Below, piece by piece: positions 25,681 through 34,261 of a DNA stretch of 64,000 nt. Numbering within the stretch: the first letter of the stretch is position 1; each line of letters starts with the position of its first letter. The stretch spans positions 1 through 64,000 of the forward strand of contig JACKHS010000001.1 of assembly GCA_020638875.1 (NCBI GenBank). The letters are read 5' to 3'. Under the pieces are notes generated by a model. It worked only from the letters and a program-made list of their open reading frames with translations. It did no database searches and was not told where the DNA came from. The DNA comes from Planctomycetota bacterium (GTDB lineage Bacteria > Planctomycetota > UBA1135 > GCA-002686595). The position numbers were made by a program, and so were the translations under genes.

Positions 25681-27273
25681 ATGCGGGTCCACACCGCTTT
25701 CCGCGCGCTCCTCGTCGTCGCCCTCGCCGCCCCCGCGGCGGCGCAGGTCGTGGCGACGGAGGACGCGCTCCTCACCCCGCCCACGCCCCACTCCTGGGGC
25801 GAGTTCGGCTACGGGCTCGCGCTCGACGGCGCCACGCTCGCCGCGACCGAGCACGAGGTCCACCTCGTGCAGCTGTACGACCTCGTCGGCGGGGCGTGGA
25901 GCTACCGCCAGACGCTGACCGGCAGCGGCTCGTGGTTCGCGCACCAGCTCGCGCTCGACGGCGACGTGCTGGCCGCCACCGGCGCAGCCTGGGGCAGCAG
26001 CACGCTCGTGCACGTCTGGGCGCGCAGCGGCGGCACCTGGACCGCGCAGGCGACGCTGCCGAAGCTCGAGGGCAACGACGGCCCGTGGGACACCCAGCTC
26101 GCGCTGTCGGGCGAGCGGCTGCTCGTCGGCGTCGGCAGCTACGACCACGACGGCGTCGACGCGGGCGCGGCGTACGTGTACCGGCGCAACGGCGCGAGCT
26201 GGGCGCTCGAGCAGGAGCTCCGGCCCGCGACCGTCTGGCCGACCTCGCACTTCGGCGCGGCGGTCGCGCTCGACGGCGACTGGGCGCTCGTCAGCCAACC
26301 GGGGCCGGCCTGGGCGCACGGCGTCGTGCTCGTCTACCAGTTCGACGGCGCCCACTGGCGCGTGCAGGGCCGCCTGCGCAGCCCGAGCGGCGTCGTCGAC
26401 AACGGCTTCGGGACGCGCGTCGCGCTCGCCGGCGACCTGGCGGCGGTGAGCGAGCTGTACGGCGACCTCGCCGCGCCGAACGCGGGCGAGGTGCACCTCT
26501 ACCGCCGCAGCGGCGCGACGTGGACGTACGAGACCGCGCTCCTGCCGGCGCAGCCCGAGCCCTACGGCACCTTCGGCACCTCGCTCGCCGCCACGCACGC
26601 GCGCGTCGTGGTCGGCACGCGCTACGGCCGCGTGGTGCAGGTGCACGAGTACGGCGCCGGCGTGTGGTCGCTTGCGGCGCTCGCCGCGCCGGCGCTCGCG
26701 TGGCGCCAGCAGCACGAGCTCGCGCTCGCGCTCTCCGCGGAGCACCTCGCGCTCGGCAACCGCTACGAGTGGATCGGCGGCGTGCAGTACGTCGGCGCCG
26801 TGCGCACGTGGGACCTGCCGCTCGCCGCGCCGGTGCGCGTGGCGTGCGCGGGCGACGGCACGCTCGCGCCGTGTCCGTGCGGCAACGACGTGCTGCCGGG
26901 CGCGCAAGCGGGCTGCCGGCACTCGGAGGACCGCGGTGCGCTGCTCGGCGCGGCCGCGAGCGTCGAGGTCGCGCGCGACGACCTGGCCTTCTACCTCTGG
27001 GAGGTCCCGCGCGACCAGGTGGCGATGCTCTTCGGCGCGCCGCTCACCGCGGCGCCTGCGCCCTTCGGCGACGGGCTGCGCTGCCTCGGCGGCGGGGTCG
27101 TGCGCCTGGGCCTGCGCGACCCGCTCGACCTCGTGTGGAGCGGCGGCCTCGCGGCGGCGCTCGGCGCGCTGCCCGGCGAGAGCTGGACCTTCCAGGCCGC
27201 CTTCCGCGACCCGGCCGGACCGTGCGGCGGCGGCTACGGCTGGAGCGAGGCGCTCGAGCTGACCTGGCAGTGA
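25681..27273 (+). CDS. Exported FG-GAP-like repeat protein with Cys-rich tail module
   Basis: 530 residues from ATG 25681, with a clean signal peptide (residues 1-21, ending PAAAQ). Residues 35-385 hold about seven propeller-like repeats (FG..LALDG..LA, GA.YVYRRNG.SW). Residues 393-530 are the Cys-rich tail module (CAGDGTLAPCPCGN, FGDGLRCLGGG, AFRDPAGPCGGG). The tail here ends ELTWQ. It lies 133 bases after the metal operon and appears to be a separate transcription unit. Likely a surface or secreted binding protein. Confidence 0.87.
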   Translation: MRVHTAFRALLVVALAAPAAAQVVATEDALLTPPTPHSWGEFGYGLALDGATLAATEHEVHLVQLYDLVGGAWSYRQTLTGSGSWFAHQLALDGDVLAATGAAWGSSTLVHVWARSGGTWTAQATLPKLEGNDGPWDTQLALSGERLLVGVGSYDHDGVDAGAAYVYRRNGASWALEQELRPATVWPTSHFGAAVALDGDWALVSQPGPAWAHGVVLVYQFDGAHWRVQGRLRSPSGVVDNGFGTRVALAGDLAAVSELYGDLAAPNAGEVHLYRRSGATWTYETALLPAQPEPYGTFGTSLAATHARVVVGTRYGRVVQVHEYGAGVWSLAALAAPALAWRQQHELALALSAEHLALGNRYEWIGGVQYVGAVRTWDLPLAAPVRVACAGDGTLAPCPCGNDVLPGAQAGCRHSEDRGALLGAAASVEVARDDLAFYLWEVPRDQVAMLFGAPLTAAPAPFGDGLRCLGGGVVRLGLRDPLDLVWSGGLAAALGALPGESWTFQAAFRDPAGPCGGGYGWSEALELTWQ

Positions 27274-27279
27274 ACGCGC

Positions 27280-27311
27280 GCGGGGCCGGAGTCCCTCGGC
27301 TCCGGCCCCGC
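27280..27311. terminator. Bidirectional terminator-like hairpin
   Basis: GGGGCCGGAG (27282-27291) pairs perfectly with CTCCGGCCCC (27300-27309) across an 8-base loop, with two further flanking G-C pairs. It sits between two convergent stop codons (27273 and 27335), so it could terminate both genes. No U-tract follows on either strand, as is common in very GC-rich genomes. Confidence 0.65.
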
Positions 27312-27334
27312 GGCTCACGCGCGTCGCGCCGCGC

Positions 27335-28444
27335 TCACGGCGTCATCACGACCGTGACGCCGTGCGTCAGGTTGAACGCGCTGCCGCAGGGCGAGCCCGA
27401 CGGGTCGCGGTACCAGCCCTGGAAGTGACGCGTGTCGCCCGCGCTCCAGCCGCCGCTCGCGGCGAGGCCCGGGCCCCAGGTCGCCTGACCGCTCGCGTTC
27501 GGCACGCGCACGCCGAGGCGCACGACGCTGCCGCCCGCGCAGCGCAGGCCGTCGCCGAAGACCGTGCCGTTGCCGCCGTTCACCGCGTTGACGCCGGCGA
27601 AGAGCAGCGCCGGTTGCCCCGGCAGGAGCTGCGCGCCGTCGAAGACGAGGTCGTCCTGCGTCACGCCGCCCGAGCCCGACGCCGCGAGCTGCGCGCCGGC
27701 GCCGCTCGAGTTCTGGCAGCCCTCGCCGGGCGCGCCCGCGTTGCCGCACGGGCAGGCCGTGCCGCTGCCGTCGCCGAAGCAGTAGCTCGCGTGGCTCGGC
27801 CCCACGACGCGCAGGTTGTCGACGCCGAGCGTCCAGTGGTTGAACTGGCAGAACGCGAGCGGGTTGGTGTCGAGGCGCACGCGCCAGTAGTCGACGTCCT
27901 GGATCACCGCGTTCCAGACCGCGTCGCCGCCCACGCCGCAGCTCCCGCCGAAGTCCCACCCCGCGGGCAGCGTCGGGCTGGCCGTCGGCACGGCGAAGTC
28001 GTACGCGAACCAACCGGTGCCCTGCGGCGTCGCTACCGGCGGCACGAACTCGACCCAGCAGTCGTCGCTCGTGTCGCTCGGCGTGTTGTTGTCGTTGCCG
28101 ATGCGCACGCGCCACTCGCCGCTCGCCGAGGTGGGCCCGAGCAGCTCGTTCACGTCGAGGCCCACGCCGGTCACGCCGGCCGCACGCCAGTCGCCGCTGA
28201 AGCCGGCGGGCCAGCTCGTCGGGAAGATCTCGAGGAAGTGACAGGTCTGCGAGCCACCGGTCGTGTCGAGGCGCAGGTAGTAGCCGGGGTTGCCGCCGCC
28301 GGCCCAGATCTGGTTGTAGTTGCTCCAGTACACCTCCCACGCGCCGTCGTTGGTCTGGTTGGTGAAGTCCTCCTGCCAGACCTGGGCGCGGGTCGCGGAG
28401 GCGAGGGCGACGAAGCAGAACGAGGTGAGCACGAGTGCGCGCAT
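27335..28444 (-). CDS. Exported protein with Cys-rich tail module
   Basis: 369 residues with a signal peptide (residues 1-21, ending ATRAQ). Residues 22-215 look like a beta-sandwich, possibly carbohydrate-binding or lectin-like: VWQEDFTNQTNDGAWEVYW at the start, and a repeated SW/WR/W-rich strand pattern, ending WTLGVDNLRVVG. Residues 222-369 are a textbook copy of the tail module (CFGDGSGTACPCGN, FGDGLRCAGGSVVRLG, WYRDPSGSPCGSAFNLTHG). The opening E-F-x-N pattern and VDNLRV ending resemble family-wide carbohydrate-binding folds, but I cannot name one. Confidence 0.85.
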   Translation of the reverse strand: MRALVLTSFCFVALASATRAQVWQEDFTNQTNDGAWEVYWSNYNQIWAGGGNPGYYLRLDTTGGSQTCHFLEIFPTSWPAGFSGDWRAAGVTGVGLDVNELLGPTSASGEWRVRIGNDNNTPSDTSDDCWVEFVPPVATPQGTGWFAYDFAVPTASPTLPAGWDFGGSCGVGGDAVWNAVIQDVDYWRVRLDTNPLAFCQFNHWTLGVDNLRVVGPSHASYCFGDGSGTACPCGNAGAPGEGCQNSSGAGAQLAASGSGGVTQDDLVFDGAQLLPGQPALLFAGVNAVNGGNGTVFGDGLRCAGGSVVRLGVRVPNASGQATWGPGLAASGGWSAGDTRHFQGWYRDPSGSPCGSAFNLTHGVTVVMTP

Positions 28445-28526
28445 GGAGGGACTCCCGGCCGGGGCTGCGTGGTCCGCGGCCGACGCGGCGCGCGGACGGG
28501 CTACGGAGCCACGCTACTCCCGGCCT

Positions 28527-29819
28527 TCAGAGCGCGCCACCCAGCACACTCAGGGCGGCCCGCGCGCGGCTGCGCAGGCGGTCGAGGCGCGGGTCGGCCG
28601 ACGCCTCGTCCGGCAGCGTCAGGAGCAACAGCTCGGCCACCGCGTCGAGCGGCGCCGGCCGCAGGTCCCCCTCGCTCGCCTGGCCCTTCGACAGCAGCCA
28701 CGTGCGCAGCTCACCGTCGGCGCCGACGCAGCGGTACTGCTCGAGGTCGCAGCCGGCCTCGCCCCAGAAGCGCGTGTCGCCCAGCTCGGCGACGCGCCGC
28801 TCGATGCCCGCGCGCAGGCGCTCGACCGTGCCCGGCGCGAGCGTCACGACGGCGGCGTTGCCGGTGCCGACGTGCACCTCGTCGGCGTCGTTCCAGCGCA
28901 GGTAGAACTCGCCCGCGCGGCACGAGCGCAGCTCGAGGCCCAGCACGTCGCCGGTGCTCGCGCCCGCCGCGCGCGCGATCGGCGGCAGCTCGCTCGGCCA
29001 GGCGTCCCCGGCGCGCTCGCGCGCGGCGGCCTCGAGGCGCGCGAGCGCGGCGGCGTTGGCCGGCGTCGCGGGCGACTCGCCGGGTCGGAAGCCGAAGTCG
29101 TCGCCGAGCAGCTCCGTGAGCCGCTTGTGCGCGTCGAAGCGCGCCTGCGCGCCGAGCGGCACGCGGAAGTACGCGTCCTCGCGGCGCAGCTCCTCCACCA
29201 GCCAGCGCAGCGCGCCGGGCTCGCCCCAGTCGACGAGCAGAGCGGCGGCCGCGCGGCGCACGGCGCCCTCCTGGTCGACGAGCAGCGCGCGCACGGCCGC
29301 GCGCGCGTCGCGCAGGTCGAGCGCGCGCAGCGCGTCGAGCGCGGCGAAGCGCACCTGCCACAGGTGGTCCGCACCCAGGCCGCGGAACGCCGCGCCCTCG
29401 TCGGCGACGGGCGCCTTGGCGAGCGCGCGGGCCGCCGAACCGCGCCACGGGAAGTCGGCGTCGGCGAGGACGCGCCACAGCGCCGCGCGCAGGCCCGCGT
29501 CGCCGAAGTCGGCCGCGATCTCGACGACCTGCGGGCCGAGCTCAGCCAGCCCGGCGCCGTCCGCGCCCGCGAGCTCGACCAGGCGCGCGCGCGCCGGCTC
29601 GCCGAGCTGCGCGAGGCGCCGCGCCGCTTGCGGGCGCACGGCGGCCGTGCCGCTCTTGGCGAGCTCGAGGTACTTCTCGACCTTCGCGAGCACCTCGGCC
29701 TGGTCGTCGCTCGGACGCGTCGCGGGCGGCGCGTCCTGCGCGCGCGCCGGGAGCGCCGCTGGCGTCCCCGCGAGGAGCGCGAGGGAGAGCGCCGCCAGCC
29801 TCGAGGCCGCGCGCTTCAC
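28527..29819 (-). CDS. Exported HEAT-repeat protein, last gene of the ABC/DUF3299 operon
   Basis: 430 residues starting at GTG 29819, which overlaps the stop of the upstream DUF3299 gene (GTGA). A signal peptide (residues 1-27, ending PARAQ) is followed by helical repeats (VRPQAARRLAQLGEPARARL, WQVRFAALDALRALDLRDARAAVRALL) in residues 45-215. The C-terminal half is beta-rich and unrecognised (LGLELRSCRAGEFYLRWNDADEVHVGTGNAAVV). Translational coupling places it in the same system as the transporter and the DUF3299 proteins, probably as a periplasmic or surface scaffold. Confidence 0.8.
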   Translation of the reverse strand: MKRAASRLAALSLALLAGTPAALPARAQDAPPATRPSDDQAEVLAKVEKYLELAKSGTAAVRPQAARRLAQLGEPARARLVELAGADGAGLAELGPQVVEIAADFGDAGLRAALWRVLADADFPWRGSAARALAKAPVADEGAAFRGLGADHLWQVRFAALDALRALDLRDARAAVRALLVDQEGAVRRAAAALLVDWGEPGALRWLVEELRREDAYFRVPLGAQARFDAHKRLTELLGDDFGFRPGESPATPANAAALARLEAAARERAGDAWPSELPPIARAAGASTGDVLGLELRSCRAGEFYLRWNDADEVHVGTGNAAVVTLAPGTVERLRAGIERRVAELGDTRFWGEAGCDLEQYRCVGADGELRTWLLSKGQASEGDLRPAPLDAVAELLLLTLPDEASADPRLDRLRSRARAALSVLGGAL

Positions 29820-30229
29820 AGCGACGTGATCGTCAGGCGGTAGATGCTCTCGACGAAGCCGTCCTCGTCCTCCTGCTCGCCGGCCGCGAAGGTGCCGGTG
29901 AGCGTCAGCTCGTCGGGCGTGAAGCTCGTCGTGCCGCTCTCGAGCGTGACGCGCACGAAGTGCTGGAGCTTGCTCGTCCCGCAGCCGCAGGAGTCGTTGG
30001 TCAGGTCGAACCAGGTCTCGCCCTCGAGCGTCCCGGTGCGCATGAAGCCGGCGATCTCGATCCGCTGACCGTCGAGCGCGATCACCCAGTCGGGCAGGTC
30101 GTCGCCGATCTGGTACTCGACGTTGTTCAGCTCGACCATCTGCACGACCGTGGCGTCCTCCGCACTCGGCGCTGCGGCACCGAGCCCGACGAGCAGGAGA
30201 GCGGGAAGGAGGGAGCGGAGCGAGATCAT
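29816..30229 (-). CDS. Exported DUF3299-like protein (second copy)
   Basis: 137 residues from ATG 30229 (MISLRSLLPALLLVGLGAAA), with a signal peptide. The body (ALDGQRIEIAGFMRTGTLEG, then NDSCGCGTSKLQHFVRV) follows the DUF3299 pattern: a short OB-like strand set with a Cys-rich loop. The upstream DUF3299 lipoprotein ends 89 bases before this gene, and the downstream HEAT gene overlaps its stop. Two DUF3299 proteins in one operon is unusual. DUF3299 function is not established. Confidence 0.75.
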   Translation of the reverse strand: MISLRSLLPALLLVGLGAAAPSAEDATVVQMVELNNVEYQIGDDLPDWVIALDGQRIEIAGFMRTGTLEGETWFDLTNDSCGCGTSKLQHFVRVTLESGTTSFTPDELTLTGTFAAGEQEDEDGFVESIYRLTITSL

Positions 30230-30318
30230 GGCGGTAGGGCGCACCTCGGCGCGCGGGAGGCGAGGCCGGGGTCCATCTAGCCCCGGCGGCGCGGAGGTGT
30301 CAAGGCGTGTCGGCTGCG

Positions 30319-30945
30319 CTACTCCTCCACCTGGACGTCGCTCGCCCGCAACTTGTAGATGCCCATCGCGAAGCCGGCCTCGTCCTGCTCGCCGCCCAGG
30401 CTCATCTCGCCCGTCACGCGCATCGGCAGGTAGGGCCGGTACTCGGCCGACTCGCCGGGCTCCATCACGACGTCGATCCACTCGTCGGGCATCGGCGTGC
30501 CCCCGAAGCAGCAGCCGAGCAGGTCGCGCACCAGCATGAAGTCCTTGACCTCGCCCTGGTCGAGGTCGCCGGGGATCATGTAGCCGACGATCGAGACCTC
30601 GCGGCCCATCAGGCGCGTCAGCTCGTCGGGGAAGGCGAGGTGCTGCCGGTCCTCGTCGTCGTACGCCTCGGGGAACAGCATGCAGTCGAGCATGGCGTCC
30701 ACGTCGTAGTCGACGAGCGAGAGGTCCTGGTAGGTGAGCCGCAGCGGGCCCGCGTCCGCGGCGGTGGGCGGCGCCTCGGCGAGCGGCTCGGCCGCGGGTG
30801 GCGACGCCGCGGGCGCGGCGTCCTCGGAGCCGTCGATCGCGGCGCCGTGCACCGCGACCGGCGCGACGGACGCGTCGGGCGCGTCGGCGCAGCTCGCGGC
30901 GGCGAGCGCCAGCGCGGCGAGGAGCGTCGCGAGGTCGGCCTTCAT
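30319..30945 (-). CDS. DUF3299-like lipoprotein
   Basis: 208 residues from ATG 30945, which overlaps the permease stop (ATGA). The N-terminus MKADLATLLAALALAAASC has a lipobox (AASC), followed by an Ala/Pro/Glu-rich linker (residues 20-65). The conserved domain starts near residue 70: FPDELTRLMGREVSIVGYMIPG, then LLGCCFGGTPMPDEWIDVVM with the paired-cysteine loop seen in this family. It is probably anchored in a membrane and exposed to the periplasm. Gene order (ATPase, permease, DUF3299) is a recurring arrangement, also in the Vibrio zinc-regulated zrg operon (from memory). Confidence 0.85.
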   Translation of the reverse strand: MKADLATLLAALALAAASCADAPDASVAPVAVHGAAIDGSEDAAPAASPPAAEPLAEAPPTAADAGPLRLTYQDLSLVDYDVDAMLDCMLFPEAYDDEDRQHLAFPDELTRLMGREVSIVGYMIPGDLDQGEVKDFMLVRDLLGCCFGGTPMPDEWIDVVMEPGESAEYRPYLPMRVTGEMSLGGEQDEAGFAMGIYKLRASDVQVEE

Positions 30946-32198
30946 CCGCGCGCGAGGGTCAGCGCCACGTCGGTGGCGTAGGCCTTCTGCGCCGGCAGCA
31001 CGCCGGCCAGCGCGCCGACGACCACCAGGCCGAGCGGCGTGAGCCACAGCGCGGGGTGCACGCTCCACAGCTCGAGCACGACGCCGGTCTCCGCGCGCAC
31101 GACGCTCGCGGCGCCGACGAGGATCGCCGCGTAGACCGCGTACCCCAGCAGACACCCGAGGAACGCCAGCGTCGCGGCCTCGAGCACGATCACGCCGAAC
31201 ACCGTTCGACGCCGCGCGCCGAGCGAGCGCAGGATCGCGAACTCGCGCCGGCGCTCGTTCATCGTGTTGTACAGGCTGGCGAGGATCGTGCCGCCCGCGA
31301 CGAGCACCACGAGGTACGCGACGAGCTCGAGCACGCGCTGCACCCAGCCGAGCTTGTCGAAGAGCTGCGCGACGGACTTGTTGATCGGCCACGCGAGCGT
31401 CGTCGGCGCGCCGCGGCGGTTGTACTCGCCGGCGAGCTGGAACCCCGCCTGCTTGCCGCGCAGCTTCAGCATCACGGCGCTGACCTCCTTGTGCGCGTCG
31501 TCGATCGGCACGCCCGGCTCGGCCACGTACGCGTCGCCGGTGCCGCGCAGCTCGTGACCGCTCATGCGGTAGATGCCCTCGATCGGGATCCACACCACGC
31601 GGTCGCTCGGCGTGCCGGTCGGCTCGAGCACGCCGACGACGACGTACTGCTCGTCGTGATCGTGCGACGCGGGGCCCTCCTGCACGCCGTGCGCGGGCTG
31701 GAAGTGGCTGCCGAGGGCGAGCCCGGTCTCGCGCGCGACGCGCGCGCCCACGACCGCCTCGCGGCGCGCCGGGTCGAAGGCCCGCCCGCCGGGCGCGAAG
31801 GCGAGCTTGCGGCCGTCGCCGTACTCGAGCTCGTCGAACACGCGCGCGTCGGTGCCGACGACGCGGAAGCCCTTGTAGTGGTCGCCGACCGCGTAGGGCA
31901 ACGCGAGCTCGACGCGCGGGTCGGCGGCGATCGCCTCGTACGTGCTCCACGGCAGGTTCCCCGGCGACGTCTCGAGGTGGAAGACGGTGTTGAGCACGAG
32001 CTGCAGCTCGCTGCCGCGCGCGCCGAGCACCGCGTCGTAGCCGAGCGAGCCGCCCGCGAAGGCGAGCCGGCTCTGGCGCGCGACGGCGAAGACCGCCATG
32101 ACGAGGCCCGCGGCGAGCGCGACCGACGCGACCGTCACCGCCGACGACAGCGCGTGCTGGCGCAGGCTCTTGCGCACGATCAGGAAGACGCCCGTCAT
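30942..32198 (-). CDS. ABC transporter permease, FtsX/MacB type
   Basis: 418 residues from ATG 32198, overlapping the ATPase stop (ATGA). One N-terminal helix (residues 14-42) is followed by a large extracytoplasmic domain (about 45-280) and three C-terminal helices (about 285-310, 335-365 and 385-408), the FtsX layout. The periplasmic domain includes VVGVLEPTGTPSDRVVWIPIEGIYRMSGHE, preceded by a His/Asp segment ASHDHDEQY near residue 180, which may bind a divalent metal. Such permeases act as mechanotransmitters rather than import channels, often exporting or moving lipoproteins. The combination with DUF3299 proteins points to a metal-homeostasis system. Confidence 0.9.
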   Translation of the reverse strand: MTGVFLIVRKSLRQHALSSAVTVASVALAAGLVMAVFAVARQSRLAFAGGSLGYDAVLGARGSELQLVLNTVFHLETSPGNLPWSTYEAIAADPRVELALPYAVGDHYKGFRVVGTDARVFDELEYGDGRKLAFAPGGRAFDPARREAVVGARVARETGLALGSHFQPAHGVQEGPASHDHDEQYVVVGVLEPTGTPSDRVVWIPIEGIYRMSGHELRGTGDAYVAEPGVPIDDAHKEVSAVMLKLRGKQAGFQLAGEYNRRGAPTTLAWPINKSVAQLFDKLGWVQRVLELVAYLVVLVAGGTILASLYNTMNERRREFAILRSLGARRRTVFGVIVLEAATLAFLGCLLGYAVYAAILVGAASVVRAETGVVLELWSVHPALWLTPLGLVVVGALAGVLPAQKAYATDVALTLARG

Positions 32199-32890
32199 CG
32201 CCCGCTCCCCTGCGCGGCGTCCGCGGCGACGCGGTTCAGCTCGGCGAGCGAGCGGCGGTCGTCGAACGCGCCGAGCACGACCGGGTCGTGGCTCACGAGC
32301 AGCAGCGCCGCGCCGCGCTTCGCACACGCCTCGCGCAGGAGCGCCAGCGCCTCCCCGGCGTGCTGCGCGTCGAGGCTGCCGGTCGGCTCGTCGGCCAGCA
32401 CGAGCTCGGGCTCGCCGGCGAGCGCGCGCGCCACGGCGACGCGCTGGCGCTGGCCGATGGAGAGTTGGTGCGGCCGGTGGTGCAAGCGCTCGGCGAGCCC
32501 GAGCTCGCGCAGGAGCCCCTCGGCGCGCGCGCGGTCGGCGCCGGCGCCGAAGAGCATGCCGAGCAGCACGTTCTCGAGCGCGGTGTAGCCGTCGAGCAGC
32601 GCGAAGGTCTGGTGCACGTAGCCGACGTGGCGCGCGCGGAAGACGTCGCGCGCACCCTCGGACAGCGCGGTCAGCTCGGTGCCCGCGACGCGGATCGAGC
32701 CGGCGTCGGGCTTGAGCAGGCCCGCGACGAGGTGCAGCAGCGTGGTCTTGCCCGTGCCGCTGCGGCCCTCGAGCGCGACCTGCGCGCCCGCCTCCAACGC
32801 GAAGGCGGGCACGTCCAGGATCGGCGTCACCTCCCCGCCGGGGGCGCGGAAGGCCTTCTTCAGGTCACGCAGCTCGAGGATCGCGGTCAT
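32195..32890 (-). CDS. ABC transporter ATP-binding protein, LolD/MacB type
   Basis: 231 residues from ATG 32890 (MTAILELRDLKK); an in-frame ATG at 32902 adds four residues. Walker A is GRSGTGKTT (about residue 43), signature LSIGQRQRV, Walker B LVLADEPTGSLD and switch His SHDPVV. The LADEPTGSLD form of Walker B is characteristic of the LolD/FtsE/MacB class that pairs with FtsX-type permeases. It is the first gene of a five-gene operon, with overlapping codons linking it to the permease. Confidence 0.94.
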   Translation of the reverse strand: MTAILELRDLKKAFRAPGGEVTPILDVPAFALEAGAQVALEGRSGTGKTTLLHLVAGLLKPDAGSIRVAGTELTALSEGARDVFRARHVGYVHQTFALLDGYTALENVLLGMLFGAGADRARAEGLLRELGLAERLHHRPHQLSIGQRQRVAVARALAGEPELVLADEPTGSLDAQHAGEALALLREACAKRGAALLLVSHDPVVLGAFDDRRSLAELNRVAADAAQGSGR

Positions 32891-32951
32891 GGGGCCGCGC
32901 ATGATACGGCCTCGGCCGCGCGCGCGACCCGCGTTCGCGTTCGAGCCGCGT

Positions 32952-34169
32952 TCAGTCGAAGGTGACCTCGAGGCCCGAGCTCAGGTTGAAGGCCGAGCCG
33001 CAGGGCGAGTTGGACGGGTCGCGGTACCACGCCTGCATGCGGCGCACGTCGCCCGCGCTCCAGCCGCCGGCGACGCCGAGGCCGGGGCCCCACGTCGCCG
33101 CACCGCTCGCGTCGCCCACGCGCACGCCGAGCCGCACCACCGAGCCGCCGGCGCAACGCAGGCCGTCGCCGAACTGCGTGCCCACGCCGCTCGCGGTCGC
33201 GTTGAGGCCGGCGAAGAGCAGCGCCGGTTGGCCGGGCGTCATGCCGCTCGCCAGCACGAGCAGGTCGTCGGCGCTCGCCGCGCTGCTGCCGCCGGCCGCG
33301 AGCGCAGCGCCGACGCCGCCCGAGTGCAGACAGCCGGTCGGCGCGCTCGCGTCGTTTCCACAGGGGCACGGCGTGCCGCTGCCGTCGCCGAAGCAGTACG
33401 CGGTCGCGTTCACGCCCGCGAGCTCGCGCGCGAGCCCCGTGAAGCCCGAGCCGGGCAGACCGCTGACGGGCCCCAGCGGCGTGACCGCGCCGGTGAACGC
33501 GTCGAACTGGTAGAGCGAGCCGTTGCCCGGGATGGACGCGGACGAGGTGGCCGTCACGAACCAGCCGGTCGCGCCGTTCAGCACCAGGCCGCCGTTCGCG
33601 CCGACCGTGCCGCTCAACGACGTCAAGGTCGTCGCCGCCGCGGTGACCGGATCGATCACGAGCAGGCTGTTCGTCACGCGGTCGAGGCCGATCAACATGC
33701 CGTCGGAGCGGCAGGCCAGGCCGTTCAGGTCGTGGCTGCCGCCGGAGACGATGCCGACGAACGCGCCGCCGCCGGTCGCGAGGTCGACGGTGAAGATCTC
33801 GGGCGTGCTGGCGCTGCCGGCGTTGGAGAGCCAGGCGTCGCCCGTCGACGAGACGGCGAGGCCGCCCTCGAAGACGAAGTTCGGCGCGGTCGGGCCGACG
33901 TCGGTCGCGGTCCAGCTCCCCGGATCGATGCGGAAGAGCCGCGAGGCGCTCCCGGTGGTGATCGCGTACAGGAAGCCGTCGGGGGCCATCTCGAGCCCGC
34001 CGACGCTGCCGAAGACGCCGCTCAACGAGGCGAGCGGCGTGGCGACGGCGGTGGTCGTGTCGAGCTGATAGACGGTCTGTCCGGTTCCGTCGACGGCGTA
34101 GAGCAGTTCGGCCTGGACGGGGCCGGCCGTGAAGGCGCAGACGGCGCAGAGGAGCAGCGTGGAGTTCAT
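32952..34169 (-). CDS. Exported beta-propeller protein with Cys-rich tail module
   Basis: 405 residues, signal peptide 1-20 (ending VQAEL). Residues 21-250 contain about five 40-residue blades of the type LYAVDG..QTVYQLDTTTA.ATPLASL, i.e. an NHL/YncE-like or DUF4394-like propeller. Residues 259-405 are the tail module (CFGDGSGTPCPCGN, FGDGLRCAGGSVVRLG, WYRDPSNSPCGSAFNLSSG). It is monocistronic, lying between the ABC operon (same strand) and boxR. A surface-binding role is inferred. Confidence 0.85.
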   Translation of the reverse strand: MNSTLLLCAVCAFTAGPVQAELLYAVDGTGQTVYQLDTTTAVATPLASLSGVFGSVGGLEMAPDGFLYAITTGSASRLFRIDPGSWTATDVGPTAPNFVFEGGLAVSSTGDAWLSNAGSASTPEIFTVDLATGGGAFVGIVSGGSHDLNGLACRSDGMLIGLDRVTNSLLVIDPVTAAATTLTSLSGTVGANGGLVLNGATGWFVTATSSASIPGNGSLYQFDAFTGAVTPLGPVSGLPGSGFTGLARELAGVNATAYCFGDGSGTPCPCGNDASAPTGCLHSGGVGAALAAGGSSAASADDLLVLASGMTPGQPALLFAGLNATASGVGTQFGDGLRCAGGSVVRLGVRVGDASGAATWGPGLGVAGGWSAGDVRRMQAWYRDPSNSPCGSAFNLSSGLEVTFD

Positions 34170-34261
34170 GGATCGGGGAGCGAGCTTCGGACCTCGGGGC
34201 TGGACTCTCCGAGCCTAGCACGCCTTCGGGGTCCGGGTGGGCCTCGCCGGAGCCGCTCGGC

